64,000 bases of DNA, from the NCBI RefSeq assembly GCF_042879035.1, contig NZ_JBIAOU010000001.1, forward strand, positions 434,001 to 498,000. Reading direction: 5' to 3'. Source of the DNA: Rhodococcus_G sp042879035 (lineage in GTDB: Bacteria; Actinomycetota; Actinomycetes; Mycobacteriales; Mycobacteriaceae). The translations under genes were made by a program, and so were the position numbers. Below, one piece after another: positions 51,410 to 59,554 of the stretch; position 1 is the stretch's first letter, and each line of letters opens with the position of its first letter. The notes under the pieces are model-generated. The model searched no databases. It was given only the letters and a program-made list of their open reading frames with translations, and was not told the origin of the DNA.

Positions 51410-52267
51410 CTAGGCCGGTACCCCGGCGTTCGTGTCCGCCAGCAGCTGACCGCCGTCGAGCTTGAGCTGCTGTCCCGTCACCCACTTGGATTCGTCGGAG
51501 GCCAGGTAGAGGACTGCCTCGGAGACGTCGCGGGGCGAGAGCCACGGCACGCCCATCGGCGACTTCGCGGTCAGCGCCGGAATCATGTCCTCACGGTTGG
51601 GATTCTCGACGTCCGGGCGGAAGGCGTTGTACATGAACTCGTTGTCCATCATCGTCGTGTCGACGTTGGTCGGGTGGATCACGTTCACGCGGATCTGCCG
51701 GTCGGCGTAGACACGCGCCAGGTCGTGGCCGAACCGTGCCACGTGCCGCTTGGCGTGCGCGTATCCGAGACCACCGGCGCCGGTGATGTCGACCGAGCCC
51801 CTGATCAGGGCGGCCGTCGATCCGGTCAGGATGATCGACGCACCACGGTCGAGGTACGGCACCGCGGCGGTGACCGCATTGACGACACCGAAGAGGTTCA
51901 CCTGCACGACGTCGATGAAGGCCTCCGGCGTGTTCGACCCCATCGTCAGGATTCCGGCCTGGGCGACGACGACATCGAGCTTGCCGAGTTCGGTCACACC
52001 CTCGTCGAGCGCCTTCTTCAGCTGGGACAGTTCCCGCACGTCGGCCTGCCTGGCGACGATGCGGCGACCCAACGCCTTGACCTGCCGAACCGTCTCGTCG
52101 AGGTCCTCACTCGTCGCCATCGAGTACGGCGCTGTCTCGATGTCCTCGAGCAGGTCGACTGCGATGATGTCCGCGCCCTCCTCCGCCAGGCGAACGGCGT
52201 GGCTACGGCCCTGGCCCCGGGCAGCACCGGTGATGAAGGCGACTTTGCCTTCCGTACGTCCCGACAT
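51410..52267 (-). CDS. SDR oxidoreductase, mycofactocin-dependent type
   Basis: A 285-residue short-chain dehydrogenase. The nucleotide motif is VAFITGAARGQGRSHAVRLAEEG at about 9-31 followed by ADIIAVDL; the active site is in ILTGSTAALI and GYAHAKRHV (Tyr and Lys). The RGQGRSHAVRLAEEGADIIAVD pattern and length belong to the subfamily that keeps NAD bound and passes electrons to mycofactocin. It probably oxidises the alcohol made by the P450 to an aldehyde or ketone. ATG 52267 has AAGGAG at ideal spacing. It lies downstream of the aldehyde dehydrogenase with a 91-base gap. Confidence 0.85.
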   Translation of the reverse strand: MSGRTEGKVAFITGAARGQGRSHAVRLAEEGADIIAVDLLEDIETAPYSMATSEDLDETVRQVKALGRRIVARQADVRELSQLKKALDEGVTELGKLDVVVAQAGILTMGSNTPEAFIDVVQVNLFGVVNAVTAAVPYLDRGASIILTGSTAALIRGSVDITGAGGLGYAHAKRHVARFGHDLARVYADRQIRVNVIHPTNVDTTMMDNEFMYNAFRPDVENPNREDMIPALTAKSPMGVPWLSPRDVSEAVLYLASDESKWVTGQQLKLDGGQLLADTNAGVPA

Positions 52268-52358
52268 GAATTACTCCTTGGTCCTCAAATGTGTGAAACA
52301 GCCGCGGTAGCGGCGTGAAGGGTGCGGGGTTCCGCCACCGGGCAACGCAACGGGTCGA

Positions 52359-53888
52359 TCAGGCCTGCGCGGCAGACGGAACACCGTCCAGGATCACGGT
52401 CTTCGACTCGAGGTACGGCAGCAGTCCGTCCCGGCCGCCTTCGCGCCCGACACCGGACTGCTTGAACCCACCGAAGCCCAGCCGTGGATCCTGCCGGAAT
52501 CCGTTGTGCCCCACGGTGCCCGAACGAATTCGACGGGCGACGTCGTAGGCACGGTCGGCGTCGTCGGTGAAGACGCTCGCGTTCAGACCGAAGACGGTGT
52601 CGTTGGCCAGCTCGATCGCGTGTTCCTCGTTGTCCGCGGGGATCACGCTGAGGACGGGACCGAAGATCTCCTGCTGCGCGATGGTCGACCCGTTGTCCAC
52701 GCCCGCGAAGACGGTCGGCTCGATGTAGAACCCACGGTCGAGCTCGCTCGGCCGGCCACCGCCGGTGACGAGCCTCGCGCCCTCGGCCAGACCCTTCTGG
52801 ACGAACTGCTCGACTCGATCGCGCTGACGCTCCATCGCCAGGGGGCCGAGCTGGGACGCGGGATCGAACGGATCCCCGACCCGGACGGCGCCGAAGAACG
52901 AGCCGAGTGCCTCCGCGAACTCGTCGTGGCGATGCCGGCTGACGATGATGCGCGTCAGTGACGAGCACACCTGGCCGTTGAGGGTGCACTCCGCCGCGGC
53001 GAGTGCCTGGGCCGCAGTCTCGAGGTCGTAGTCGTCGAGCACGATCGCCGGCGACTTGCCGCCCAACTCCAGTGTGTAGCGCGCCATCCGGTCGCCACAG
53101 AGACTGGCGATCCGCCGGCCGACGGCACTGGATCCGGTGAAGGCGACCTTGTCGACTCGCGGATCCCGCACGAGCTGCTCGGAAATCTCGCGGTCGGCCA
53201 CGACGACGTTCAACACGCCTGCGGGCAAACCGATCTCCTCGGCGATCTCGGCGAGGACGTAGGCCTCCCCTGGCGCTTCCTGGGGCGCCTTGAGGACCAC
53301 CGTGCATCCGGCCAGCAACGCGGGCGCGACCTTGTAGGACGCCAGCGACATCGGCGTGTTCCAGGCGACGATCGCGCCGACGACGCCGATCGGTTCGCGG
53401 ACAACGGCGTTGAAGGCGCCCTGCACCGGATCGTGTTGCACCTCGAACGGGAAGTCCGCGGCGAGGTCGGCGTAGTAGTCGTAGGTGGCACCGACGCGTT
53501 CGATGGAGACAGTCGCCATCGAATGCAGGACACCGACCTGCCGGGTCCACAGCAGACTCGCGTCCGCGGACCGCCGGCGCAGTCCGTCGGCGAGCTTACG
53601 CAGCCACTCGGCGCGCTCGGCGGGCGTCAACCGAGGCCATGCGGAGTGGTCGAAGGCCCGTCGCGCCGCACCGATTGCCCGCGACATGTCCTCCGCGCTC
53701 GCCTCGACGACCCGGAAGACAGCCTCTTCCGTTGCGGGGTCGACGATCTCGAACGTGGACGACGATGTCGGGACCTGCCATTGCCCATCGATGAAGAGCC
53801 GGTCCGGATGGCGGAGCGGCACGTCGGCATCTCGCTGGGCAAAAGTTGTGACCTGCGCCGATCGGTCGAGGTCAGTTTGGCTGGACAC
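52359..53888 (-). CDS. Aldehyde dehydrogenase (NAD(P)+)
   Basis: A 509-residue ALDH. Signatures: VVREPIGVVGAIVAWNTPM near the start of the Rossmann part, KVAFTGSSAVGRRI, the Glu motif LELGGKSPAIV, and the catalytic Cys in NGQVCSSLTRII, where the residues after Cys differ from the usual xAGTR. EIFGPVLSVIP and FGLNASVFTDD complete the fold. It likely turns the aldehyde from the P450/SDR steps into an acid. GTG 53888 has GGAGG upstream; a frame from 53981 is rejected because it crosses an operator-like palindrome. Confidence 0.9.
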   Translation of the reverse strand: MSSQTDLDRSAQVTTFAQRDADVPLRHPDRLFIDGQWQVPTSSSTFEIVDPATEEAVFRVVEASAEDMSRAIGAARRAFDHSAWPRLTPAERAEWLRKLADGLRRRSADASLLWTRQVGVLHSMATVSIERVGATYDYYADLAADFPFEVQHDPVQGAFNAVVREPIGVVGAIVAWNTPMSLASYKVAPALLAGCTVVLKAPQEAPGEAYVLAEIAEEIGLPAGVLNVVVADREISEQLVRDPRVDKVAFTGSSAVGRRIASLCGDRMARYTLELGGKSPAIVLDDYDLETAAQALAAAECTLNGQVCSSLTRIIVSRHRHDEFAEALGSFFGAVRVGDPFDPASQLGPLAMERQRDRVEQFVQKGLAEGARLVTGGGRPSELDRGFYIEPTVFAGVDNGSTIAQQEIFGPVLSVIPADNEEHAIELANDTVFGLNASVFTDDADRAYDVARRIRSGTVGHNGFRQDPRLGFGGFKQSGVGREGGRDGLLPYLESKTVILDGVPSAAQA

Positions 53889-53970
53889 CGAAGCCTCCGT
53901 TTCCGGCCCACCGGTGAGCCGCGGGAAAAGCCGTCCCGCGTCGGGAACGACCGTTTCTGTGAGTGACGAG

Positions 53971-53988
53971 ATAAGCATCACTGCTTAT
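53971..53988. promoter_or_regulatory. Palindrome upstream of the aldehyde dehydrogenase gene
   Basis: ATAAGCA-TCAC-TGCTTAT, perfect seven-base arms, 83-100 bases before the ALDH start in the AT-rich part of a 218-base gap. It suggests a second promoter for the ALDH-SDR pair, separately controlled from the P450-ferredoxin pair. Confidence 0.5.
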
Positions 53989-54106
53989 TTTCGGATTGTC
54001 AATGCGCTCAATGCAGTACGTCCGCACAAGGGCGGCCGAGGATTCCGAACGGTCGGATTCCGGTTGTGGCCGGAACCGAAGGAGCACAACCGGACCCGAC
54101 GTCGCC

Positions 54107-54304
54107 CTAGTCTTCGAGCGACAAGGTCCGCCCGGGGCACACGGCGACCGCCTCTTTCGCCTGCGCGGTCTCGGCATCGCCCTCCGGGTGCGGGCGAAGC
54201 ACGATGACGGTGCCGTCGTCGTCGTTCTGCTCGAACAGGTCCGGGCTCACCAGGACGCACTGGCCGGCGCCCACGCACCGGCTCTCGTCGACGATGATTC
54301 GCAT
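54107..54304 (-). CDS. Ferredoxin, 3Fe-4S type, P450 redox partner
   Basis: A 65-residue ferredoxin: MRIIVDESRCVGAGQCVLVS, with Cys residues spaced CVGAGQC (five between) and a distal CPGRTLSLED. This is the three-cysteine pattern of [3Fe-4S] ferredoxins that donate electrons to class I P450s. It starts two bases after the P450 stop (TGACCATG), which makes the pairing almost certain. No ferredoxin reductase is present in the cassette, so a generic reductase must supply it. Confidence 0.93.
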   Translation of the reverse strand: MRIIVDESRCVGAGQCVLVSPDLFEQNDDDGTVIVLRPHPEGDAETAQAKEAVAVCPGRTLSLED

Positions 54305-54306
54305 GG

Positions 54307-55476
54307 TCACCAGGCCACCATCAACTCGTGGATGCCGTAGGTCGGGCCGTCCTCCTTGAAGGAGAGCTCGTCGAACGGACTCGTCAGACGCAGCGCCGGC
54401 ACCCGGCGCAGGAGCGTGGCCAGGACCACCTCGAGCTCGAGGCGAGCAAGGTTCTGACCGAGGCACACGTGTGGCCCGAATCCGAAGGACAGGTGATTGC
54501 GCGCCATGCGGGTGAAGTCGATCTCGTCGGGATCGGGGAAGACCGAGGGGTCACGGTTGGCCGTGTTCGTCAGCGCCAGGACACCTTCGCCGGCCTTGAT
54601 CTGCACGCCGCCGATCTCGAGGTCCTCGGTGGCAAGTCGTGCCGCGCCGATCTCGGCAATCGTGAAGTACCGGAGCAGCTCCTCGACAGCCCCCGCCATG
54701 AGTTCGGGATTGTCGAGCAACGTCGCGAGATGCCCACGCTTGTCCAACAGCGTCGCCACGGACAGCGAGATCATGTTCGCGGTCGTCTCGTGGCCGGCGA
54801 TGAGCAGCAGGAAGCCCATCTCCTCCACACCTTCAGGATCGACTCCGGCGGCGAGCTGGCGGCTCAGCAGGTCGTCGCCGGGCGACTTGATCTTCTCCTG
54901 GACCAGGTCGGAGATGTAGGACTTGAGTCGACCGATCGCAGCACCCCTCTGCTCGGGCGTTGCAGTCGGGCGGCTGAAGTCCGCGCTGCACTCCTGGAAG
55001 AACTCGTGGTCGGCGTACGGAACGCCGAGCATCTCCGAGATCACCTTGGACGGCACCGGAAGCGACAGCGCCTCGACGAGGTCGACCTCGGACGGCCCGG
55101 CCAGCATGGCGTCGACGGCTTCGTCGACGATCTCCTGGATGCGGGGGCGCCACGAGTTCACGCGCTGCACCGTGAACTCGCCGAGGATCGCGCGCCGCAC
55201 CCGGGTGTGATCCGGTGCGTCCATCTCGATCAGCTGTTGGCGACGGTCGGGCGCCATGTAAGGCATGTGGTTCGGGTGGCGGGGATCTCGCCGGTCGGAG
55301 CTCAGGCGGCTGTCGCCGAGCATCGCCCTGACGTCCGCGAGTCGAGTCAGGACCCAGAGACGACGTCCGTCGACCATCTCCACCCAACTGATGGGGTTCT
55401 CCGACTGCAGACGCAGGTGGTCGGCCGGTGGACGATGCGGACTGGTACGGGTCAGTGAGATCTTGGAGCTTGTCAT
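54307..55476 (-). CDS. Cytochrome P450 monooxygenase
   Basis: A 389-residue soluble P450. I-helix oxygen motif LLIAGHETTANM near 225-236, the K-helix EELLRYF (ExxR), the heme-binding loop FGFGPHVCLGQNLAR near 333-347 with the cysteine ligand, and an acid-alcohol pair. Hydroxylates an unknown small hydrophobic substrate, perhaps a terpene, alkyl side chain or similar, given the dehydrogenase partners. ATG 55476 has GGGGAG upstream. It is divergent from a TetR gene; the 109-base gap holds a palindrome. Confidence 0.93.
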   Translation of the reverse strand: MTSSKISLTRTSPHRPPADHLRLQSENPISWVEMVDGRRLWVLTRLADVRAMLGDSRLSSDRRDPRHPNHMPYMAPDRRQQLIEMDAPDHTRVRRAILGEFTVQRVNSWRPRIQEIVDEAVDAMLAGPSEVDLVEALSLPVPSKVISEMLGVPYADHEFFQECSADFSRPTATPEQRGAAIGRLKSYISDLVQEKIKSPGDDLLSRQLAAGVDPEGVEEMGFLLLIAGHETTANMISLSVATLLDKRGHLATLLDNPELMAGAVEELLRYFTIAEIGAARLATEDLEIGGVQIKAGEGVLALTNTANRDPSVFPDPDEIDFTRMARNHLSFGFGPHVCLGQNLARLELEVVLATLLRRVPALRLTSPFDELSFKEDGPTYGIHELMVAW

Positions 55477-55509
55477 GATGTACTCCCCAATGGGCGTGTC
55501 GCCATAAGT

Positions 55510-55524
55510 GGACGACTGTCGTCC
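55510..55524. promoter_or_regulatory. Probable TetR operator between P450 and tetR
   Basis: GGACGA-CTG-TCGTCC, perfect six-base arms with a three-base centre, midway between the divergent starts (34 bases before the P450 ATG, 61 before the tetR ATG). Likely binds the TetR protein and controls both directions. Confidence 0.6.
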
Positions 55525-55585
55525 GGTTACCGAAAGTGAGGCTAGTCACATCGACCCCAGAAAGTCCAGACCCGAAAGGAATTCG

Positions 55586-56275
55586 ATGCGGGAAAAAGTC
55601 ATCCCGCCGAACACGGCGGGGGGTCCAGCACTACGCGCGGATGCGCGCCGGAACCGCAACCAGATCATCGTGGCGGCGAAAAGCCTCTTCCGAACTTCCG
55701 GGCTCGACGTGTCGATGGAGGCCATCGCGCGCACGGCCGGCGTCGGAGTCGGTACCCTGTACCGCCGCTTCCCCGATCGCGCGGGGTTGGTCGCGGCCGT
55801 GGCTGCACAAAGCTTCCGTGACGTGCTGGCCGATGTCACAGAGGCGAAGGAAGTGGAGCCGAGTGCGTGGGACGCTTTCGTCCGTCTCGCCACGCAGTCC
55901 GAAAACCTACGGCTCACAGTGCATTTGGCATTCCTGTCACTGCAGTCGTGGCGTGACGTGCACGCCGCACCCGAGTCCGAGGGGGTGCACCGGGAGATGA
56001 TGTCTGCGCTCGAAGCCCTTGTGCAGGACGCACAAGAGGAGGGTTCCATTCGCCGCGATATCGGCGCCGGCGACGCGCTCTACCTGATATCCGTGGTCCT
56101 CGGGAACCGATCGCCCGGGACCGACACGATGCGCGGGATGTCGACGGAGCGGTCCCTGAGGCTGGTGCTGGACGGCTTGCGTGCCGAACCCAGCGGTGCC
56201 CTGCCGGGCGAACCGGTCACGGTGCAGGAACTGAACACACGCATGAAGCAGGGCGCCGACACCCTGGAGGGCTGA
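55586..56275 (+). CDS. TetR family regulator of the P450 cassette
   Basis: A 229-residue TetR protein. The HTH is RNQIIVAAKSLFRTSGLDVSMEAIARTAGVGVGTLYRRFPDRAGLV, with the C-terminal ligand domain unassigned. ATG 55586 is preceded by GAAAGGAA at good spacing and is preferred to an in-frame GTG at 55508, which would cover the operator. It is divergent from the P450 gene and followed by a strong terminator. The likely inducer is the P450 substrate or a product. Confidence 0.88.
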   Translation: MREKVIPPNTAGGPALRADARRNRNQIIVAAKSLFRTSGLDVSMEAIARTAGVGVGTLYRRFPDRAGLVAAVAAQSFRDVLADVTEAKEVEPSAWDAFVRLATQSENLRLTVHLAFLSLQSWRDVHAAPESEGVHREMMSALEALVQDAQEEGSIRRDIGAGDALYLISVVLGNRSPGTDTMRGMSTERSLRLVLDGLRAEPSGALPGEPVTVQELNTRMKQGADTLEG

Positions 56276-56317
56276 GGCGCGGTGCACGCACACGGGTGCC
56301 CGTGATGTCACCTACAC

Positions 56318-56358
56318 GCCGAACGGGCGCCACCGCTGAAGCGGGGCGCCCGTTCGGC
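56318..56358. terminator. Terminator between tetR and pdxS
   Basis: GCCGAACGGGCGCC pairs perfectly with GGCGCCCGTTCGGC; inside, CCGC and GCGG extend the stem past a one-base bulge to a TGAA loop. It separates convergent tetR and pdxS and can stop both. Confidence 0.8.
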
Positions 56359-56374
56359 ATCGGATGAGTTCGGT

Positions 56375-57277
56375 TCACCAACCGCGTTCGGCGAGGCGGT
56401 GCGGCTGCGGGATCTCGTCGACGTTGATGCCGACCATCGCCTCCCCGAGACCGCGGGAGACCTTGGCGAGGACGTCCGGGTCGTCGTGGAAGGTGGTGGC
56501 CTTGACGATTGCCGCGGCCCGCTCGGCCGGGTTGCCGGACTTGAAGATGCCCGAACCGACGAACACGCCTTCGGCGCCGAGCTGCATCATCATCGCCGCG
56601 TCCGCCGGGGTCGCGATGCCACCCGCGGTGAACAGGGTGACCGGAAGCTTGCCGGCCTTCGCGACCTCGACCACCAAATCGTACGGGGCCTGGAGTTCCT
56701 TCGCCGCGACGTACAGCTCGTCCTCTGGCAGCGACGTCAGGCGCCGGATCTCCTGCCGGATCTTCCGCATGTGCGTGGTGGCGTTCGAGACGTCACCGGT
56801 GCCGGCCTCGCCCTTCGAGCGGATCATCGCCGCGCCCTCGTTGATGCGGCGCAGCGCCTCACCGAGGTTGGTGGCACCACACACGAACGGGACGGTGAAG
56901 GCGAACTTGTCGATGTGGTTCTCGTAGTCCGCCGGAGTCAGGACCTCGGACTCGTCGATGTAGTCGACGCCGAGGGACTGCAGGATCTGCGCCTCGACGA
57001 AGTGACCGATCCGGGCCTTGGCCATCACCGGGATCGAGACGGCGGAGATGATGCCGTCGATCATGTCCGGATCGGACATGCGAGACACGCCACCCTGCGC
57101 GCGGATGTCGGCCGGGACGCGCTCGAGCGCCATGACGGCGACCGCGCCCGCGTCCTCGGCGATCTTCGCCTGCTCCGGGGTGACGACGTCCATGATGACC
57201 CCGCCCTTGAGCATCTCGGCCATCCCCCGCTTGACGCGGGCAGTTCCTGTCGTAGGGGCGGTATCGGGGGTACTCAC
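56375..57277 (-). CDS. pdxS: Pyridoxal 5'-phosphate synthase lyase subunit PdxS
   Basis: Makes PLP from ribose 5-phosphate, glyceraldehyde 3-phosphate and ammonia from PdxT. The 300 residues are highly conserved: GGVIMDVVTPEQAKIAEDAG with the substrate Lys-containing barrel segments PVMAKARIGHFVEAQIL and VPFVCGATNLGEALRRI, and GGIATPADAAMMMQLGAEG. GTG 57277 has GGAG seven bases upstream; an ATG at 57289 would add four residues. In M. tuberculosis it lies beside tesB2 and pdxT, but here the P450 cassette intervenes. Confidence 0.96.
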   Translation of the reverse strand: MSTPDTAPTTGTARVKRGMAEMLKGGVIMDVVTPEQAKIAEDAGAVAVMALERVPADIRAQGGVSRMSDPDMIDGIISAVSIPVMAKARIGHFVEAQILQSLGVDYIDESEVLTPADYENHIDKFAFTVPFVCGATNLGEALRRINEGAAMIRSKGEAGTGDVSNATTHMRKIRQEIRRLTSLPEDELYVAAKELQAPYDLVVEVAKAGKLPVTLFTAGGIATPADAAMMMQLGAEGVFVGSGIFKSGNPAERAAAIVKATTFHDDPDVLAKVSRGLGEAMVGINVDEIPQPHRLAERGW

Positions 57278-57373
57278 GGCAAGCTCCATCAGTCGTGTTC
57301 TGTACTCGGAACCGCCCCGGCCACGGTCGTCCCTCTCCGTGCCGTGCCGGTGCGTGACATCGATCCTAGTTCG

Positions 57374-58429
57374 TCAGCGAATGGAGCGAACCCCGGGTTC
57401 GTCGTCGCGGGCCAGCAGGGCCCGGACCTCGCCGACCAGGTCCGGAAGATCCTCCGGATAGACCGTCTCCCCGTCCGCCGCGACGGCGCGCATGTCTGCC
57501 GGCGAACACCACCGGTGCCCCGAGATCGCGCGGCGCTCGAGCTCGGTGAATCCGAACCGCTCCGGTGTGAACGCCGGGTGTGCGAGCGCGAAGAACAGCT
57601 CCTCCGAACGGATCAGCTCCCCGTCGTACGGGAAGACCGCGACGCGGCGCCAGATCGGTCCCCTCAGCACCGCACCGTCGACGACCAGACCGGTCTCCTC
57701 GCGGATCTCGCGCACCGCGGCCTCGCGGAGGGTTTCCCCGGACTCGACGCCGCCGCCGATCGTGAACCAGAACGACACGTCCGGCACCTGCGGGTCGTGA
57801 CCACGCAGCAACAGCACCCGGCCCTGCTCGTCGACCAGGACGACCCGTGCCGAGGTGCGCATCTCGTCGACGCCCTGTCCGGCACCGGCCGACGGCGTCG
57901 TCCGTTCGGCGATCTCGAAGTACGTGGGCAGTGGTGCCGTGCCGCCGAGGTGCAGCAGCCGGACCAGGCGCCGCGTACGCAGCGCCAGGGTGTCGCGGAC
58001 CGCGTCGTTGTGGAAGCGCCGGGCGATCAGCACGCGGGCCTCCGCGTCGGCGAGCTCGGCGACCAACTGGGGCGCGAGCGCTTCGGCCGGGACCGCGTTC
58101 AACGCGGCCGACAACAGGTTCTCGGCGGACTCGCGGTCCGCCCGGTCGGCCCGTTCGGCGCGATCGGCCAACGCCGCCAGGCGTGTTCCGTCCGCCGCGG
58201 GGTGCGCCGCGGAGCCGAAAACGGCCCCGGAGGGCACCATCGCGGCCGAGACGGCGCGGGCGACGACGGCACGGCGGGCCAGCGCGGCGTCGAGCGACTG
58301 CCACGACTGGTCCGACCGCACGTGCAGACGGTCGAGACGGTTTGCGGTGCCGTACGCCCACACACCGATCGCGACGACCACCGCGACGACGAGCGCCACC
58401 ACCAGGACCGTGGTGGCCGAGAACGTCAT
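57374..58429 (-). CDS. LemA-like/Nudix hydrolase fusion, membrane-anchored
   Basis: A 351-residue protein. An N-terminal helix (ATTVLVVALVVAVVVAIGVW) is followed by a helical region like LemA (NRLDRLHVRSDQSWQSLDAALARRA) to about residue 175, then a Nudix domain with the box GGVESGETLREAAVREIREETGL near 227-249, complete in its Glu and Arg residues. The substrate is an unknown nucleoside diphosphate derivative. ATG 58429 overlaps the end of pimA; GTG 58432 is possible. Equivalent position to Rv2609c. Confidence 0.85.
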   Translation of the reverse strand: MTFSATTVLVVALVVAVVVAIGVWAYGTANRLDRLHVRSDQSWQSLDAALARRAVVARAVSAAMVPSGAVFGSAAHPAADGTRLAALADRAERADRADRESAENLLSAALNAVPAEALAPQLVAELADAEARVLIARRFHNDAVRDTLALRTRRLVRLLHLGGTAPLPTYFEIAERTTPSAGAGQGVDEMRTSARVVLVDEQGRVLLLRGHDPQVPDVSFWFTIGGGVESGETLREAAVREIREETGLVVDGAVLRGPIWRRVAVFPYDGELIRSEELFFALAHPAFTPERFGFTELERRAISGHRWCSPADMRAVAADGETVYPEDLPDLVGEVRALLARDDEPGVRSIR

Positions 58430-59553
58430 CACGCCTCCACCCGCACGCCGTGCGCGCCGACGGTGACCGTCTCGTACACCCGCAGGATCTGTTCCGCGAC
58501 CACCGGCCAGTCGTACTCGGCGACCACCTCGGTCGCGACGTCGATCAGGGCGCGTCGACGATCCGGGTCGGAGAGCACCGCCTCCAGTGCGCCGGCCAGC
58601 GCGTCACTGTCCCCGATCGGGGTCAGCATGCCGGCGGTGCCGTCGCGCAGCACCCGACGGAACGCGTCGAGTTCGCTCGCCACCACCGGGGTGCCTGCCG
58701 CCATCGCCTCGACGAGCACGATCCCGAACGACTCGCCACCGAGGTTGGGTGCGCAGTAGACGTCGGCGGAGCGCAGCGCCGAGGCCTTCTCCTCGTCGCT
58801 GACCTGACCGAGCAGGCGCAGGTGCGTCGCGTACCGGCCGGCCTCCTTGCGCAGCCGGGCTTCGTCGCCGCGTCCGACGACCAGCACCTGCAGGTCGGGA
58901 TGTCGATCGACCAGCTCGGGCAGCGCACCGAGCAGGACGGCCATCCCCTTGCGCGGCTCGTCGTACCGACCGAGGAACAGCACCGTGCCCCCTGCCCGCG
59001 GATAGCCTTCCAGCGGAACGGCATCCGCGAAGGCCGGGACGTCCACCCCGTTCGGAATCTCGACCGCGTCCGAGCCGAGCGACTCGACCTGCCAGCGCCT
59101 CGCCAATTCCGAGACCGCGATGCGGCCGGTGATCTTCTCCAGGTACGGCTGCAGCACACTCTGGAAAGTGCTGAGCACCAACGACTTCGTGGTCGAGGTG
59201 TGGAATGTCGCGACGATCGGCCCCTCGGCGATCTTCATCGCCAGCATCGACAGGCTCGGCGCGTTCGGCTCGTGGATGTGCAGCACGTCGAAGTCGTTGT
59301 CCGCAATCCACCGCCGCACCCGCGCGTACGACACCGGACCGAACGTCAGCCGGGCCACGGACCCGTTGTAGGGGATGGCAACCGCGCGACCGGCCGAGAC
59401 CACGAAGTCGGGCAACTCGGTGCCGTCCGACGCCGGCGCCAGCACGCTCACCTTGTGGCCCCGCTCGATCAACACCTGTGCCAGCTCGACGACGTGCGCC
59501 TGAACTCCGCCAGGGACGTCGAACGAGTAGGGGCACACCATCCCGATCCGCAC
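58429..59553 (-). CDS. pimA: Phosphatidylinositol alpha-mannosyltransferase PimA
   Basis: Adds the first mannose to phosphatidylinositol from GDP-mannose, starting PIM synthesis at the inner membrane face. The 374 residues form a GT4 GT-B fold: VRIGMVCPYSFDVPGGVQAHV with the N-terminal Gly-rich loop, VLHIHEPNAPSLSMLAM, IVATFHTSTTKSL, GRYDEPRKGMAVL and the donor site PNLGGESFGIVLVEAMAAG. GTG 59553 follows the acyltransferase stop by one base. Part of a tight operon with the acyltransferase, PIP synthase, HIT and thrS genes. Confidence 0.94.
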   Translation of the reverse strand: MRIGMVCPYSFDVPGGVQAHVVELAQVLIERGHKVSVLAPASDGTELPDFVVSAGRAVAIPYNGSVARLTFGPVSYARVRRWIADNDFDVLHIHEPNAPSLSMLAMKIAEGPIVATFHTSTTKSLVLSTFQSVLQPYLEKITGRIAVSELARRWQVESLGSDAVEIPNGVDVPAFADAVPLEGYPRAGGTVLFLGRYDEPRKGMAVLLGALPELVDRHPDLQVLVVGRGDEARLRKEAGRYATHLRLLGQVSDEEKASALRSADVYCAPNLGGESFGIVLVEAMAAGTPVVASELDAFRRVLRDGTAGMLTPIGDSDALAGALEAVLSDPDRRRALIDVATEVVAEYDWPVVAEQILRVYETVTVGAHGVRVEA

Positions 59554-59554
59554 G

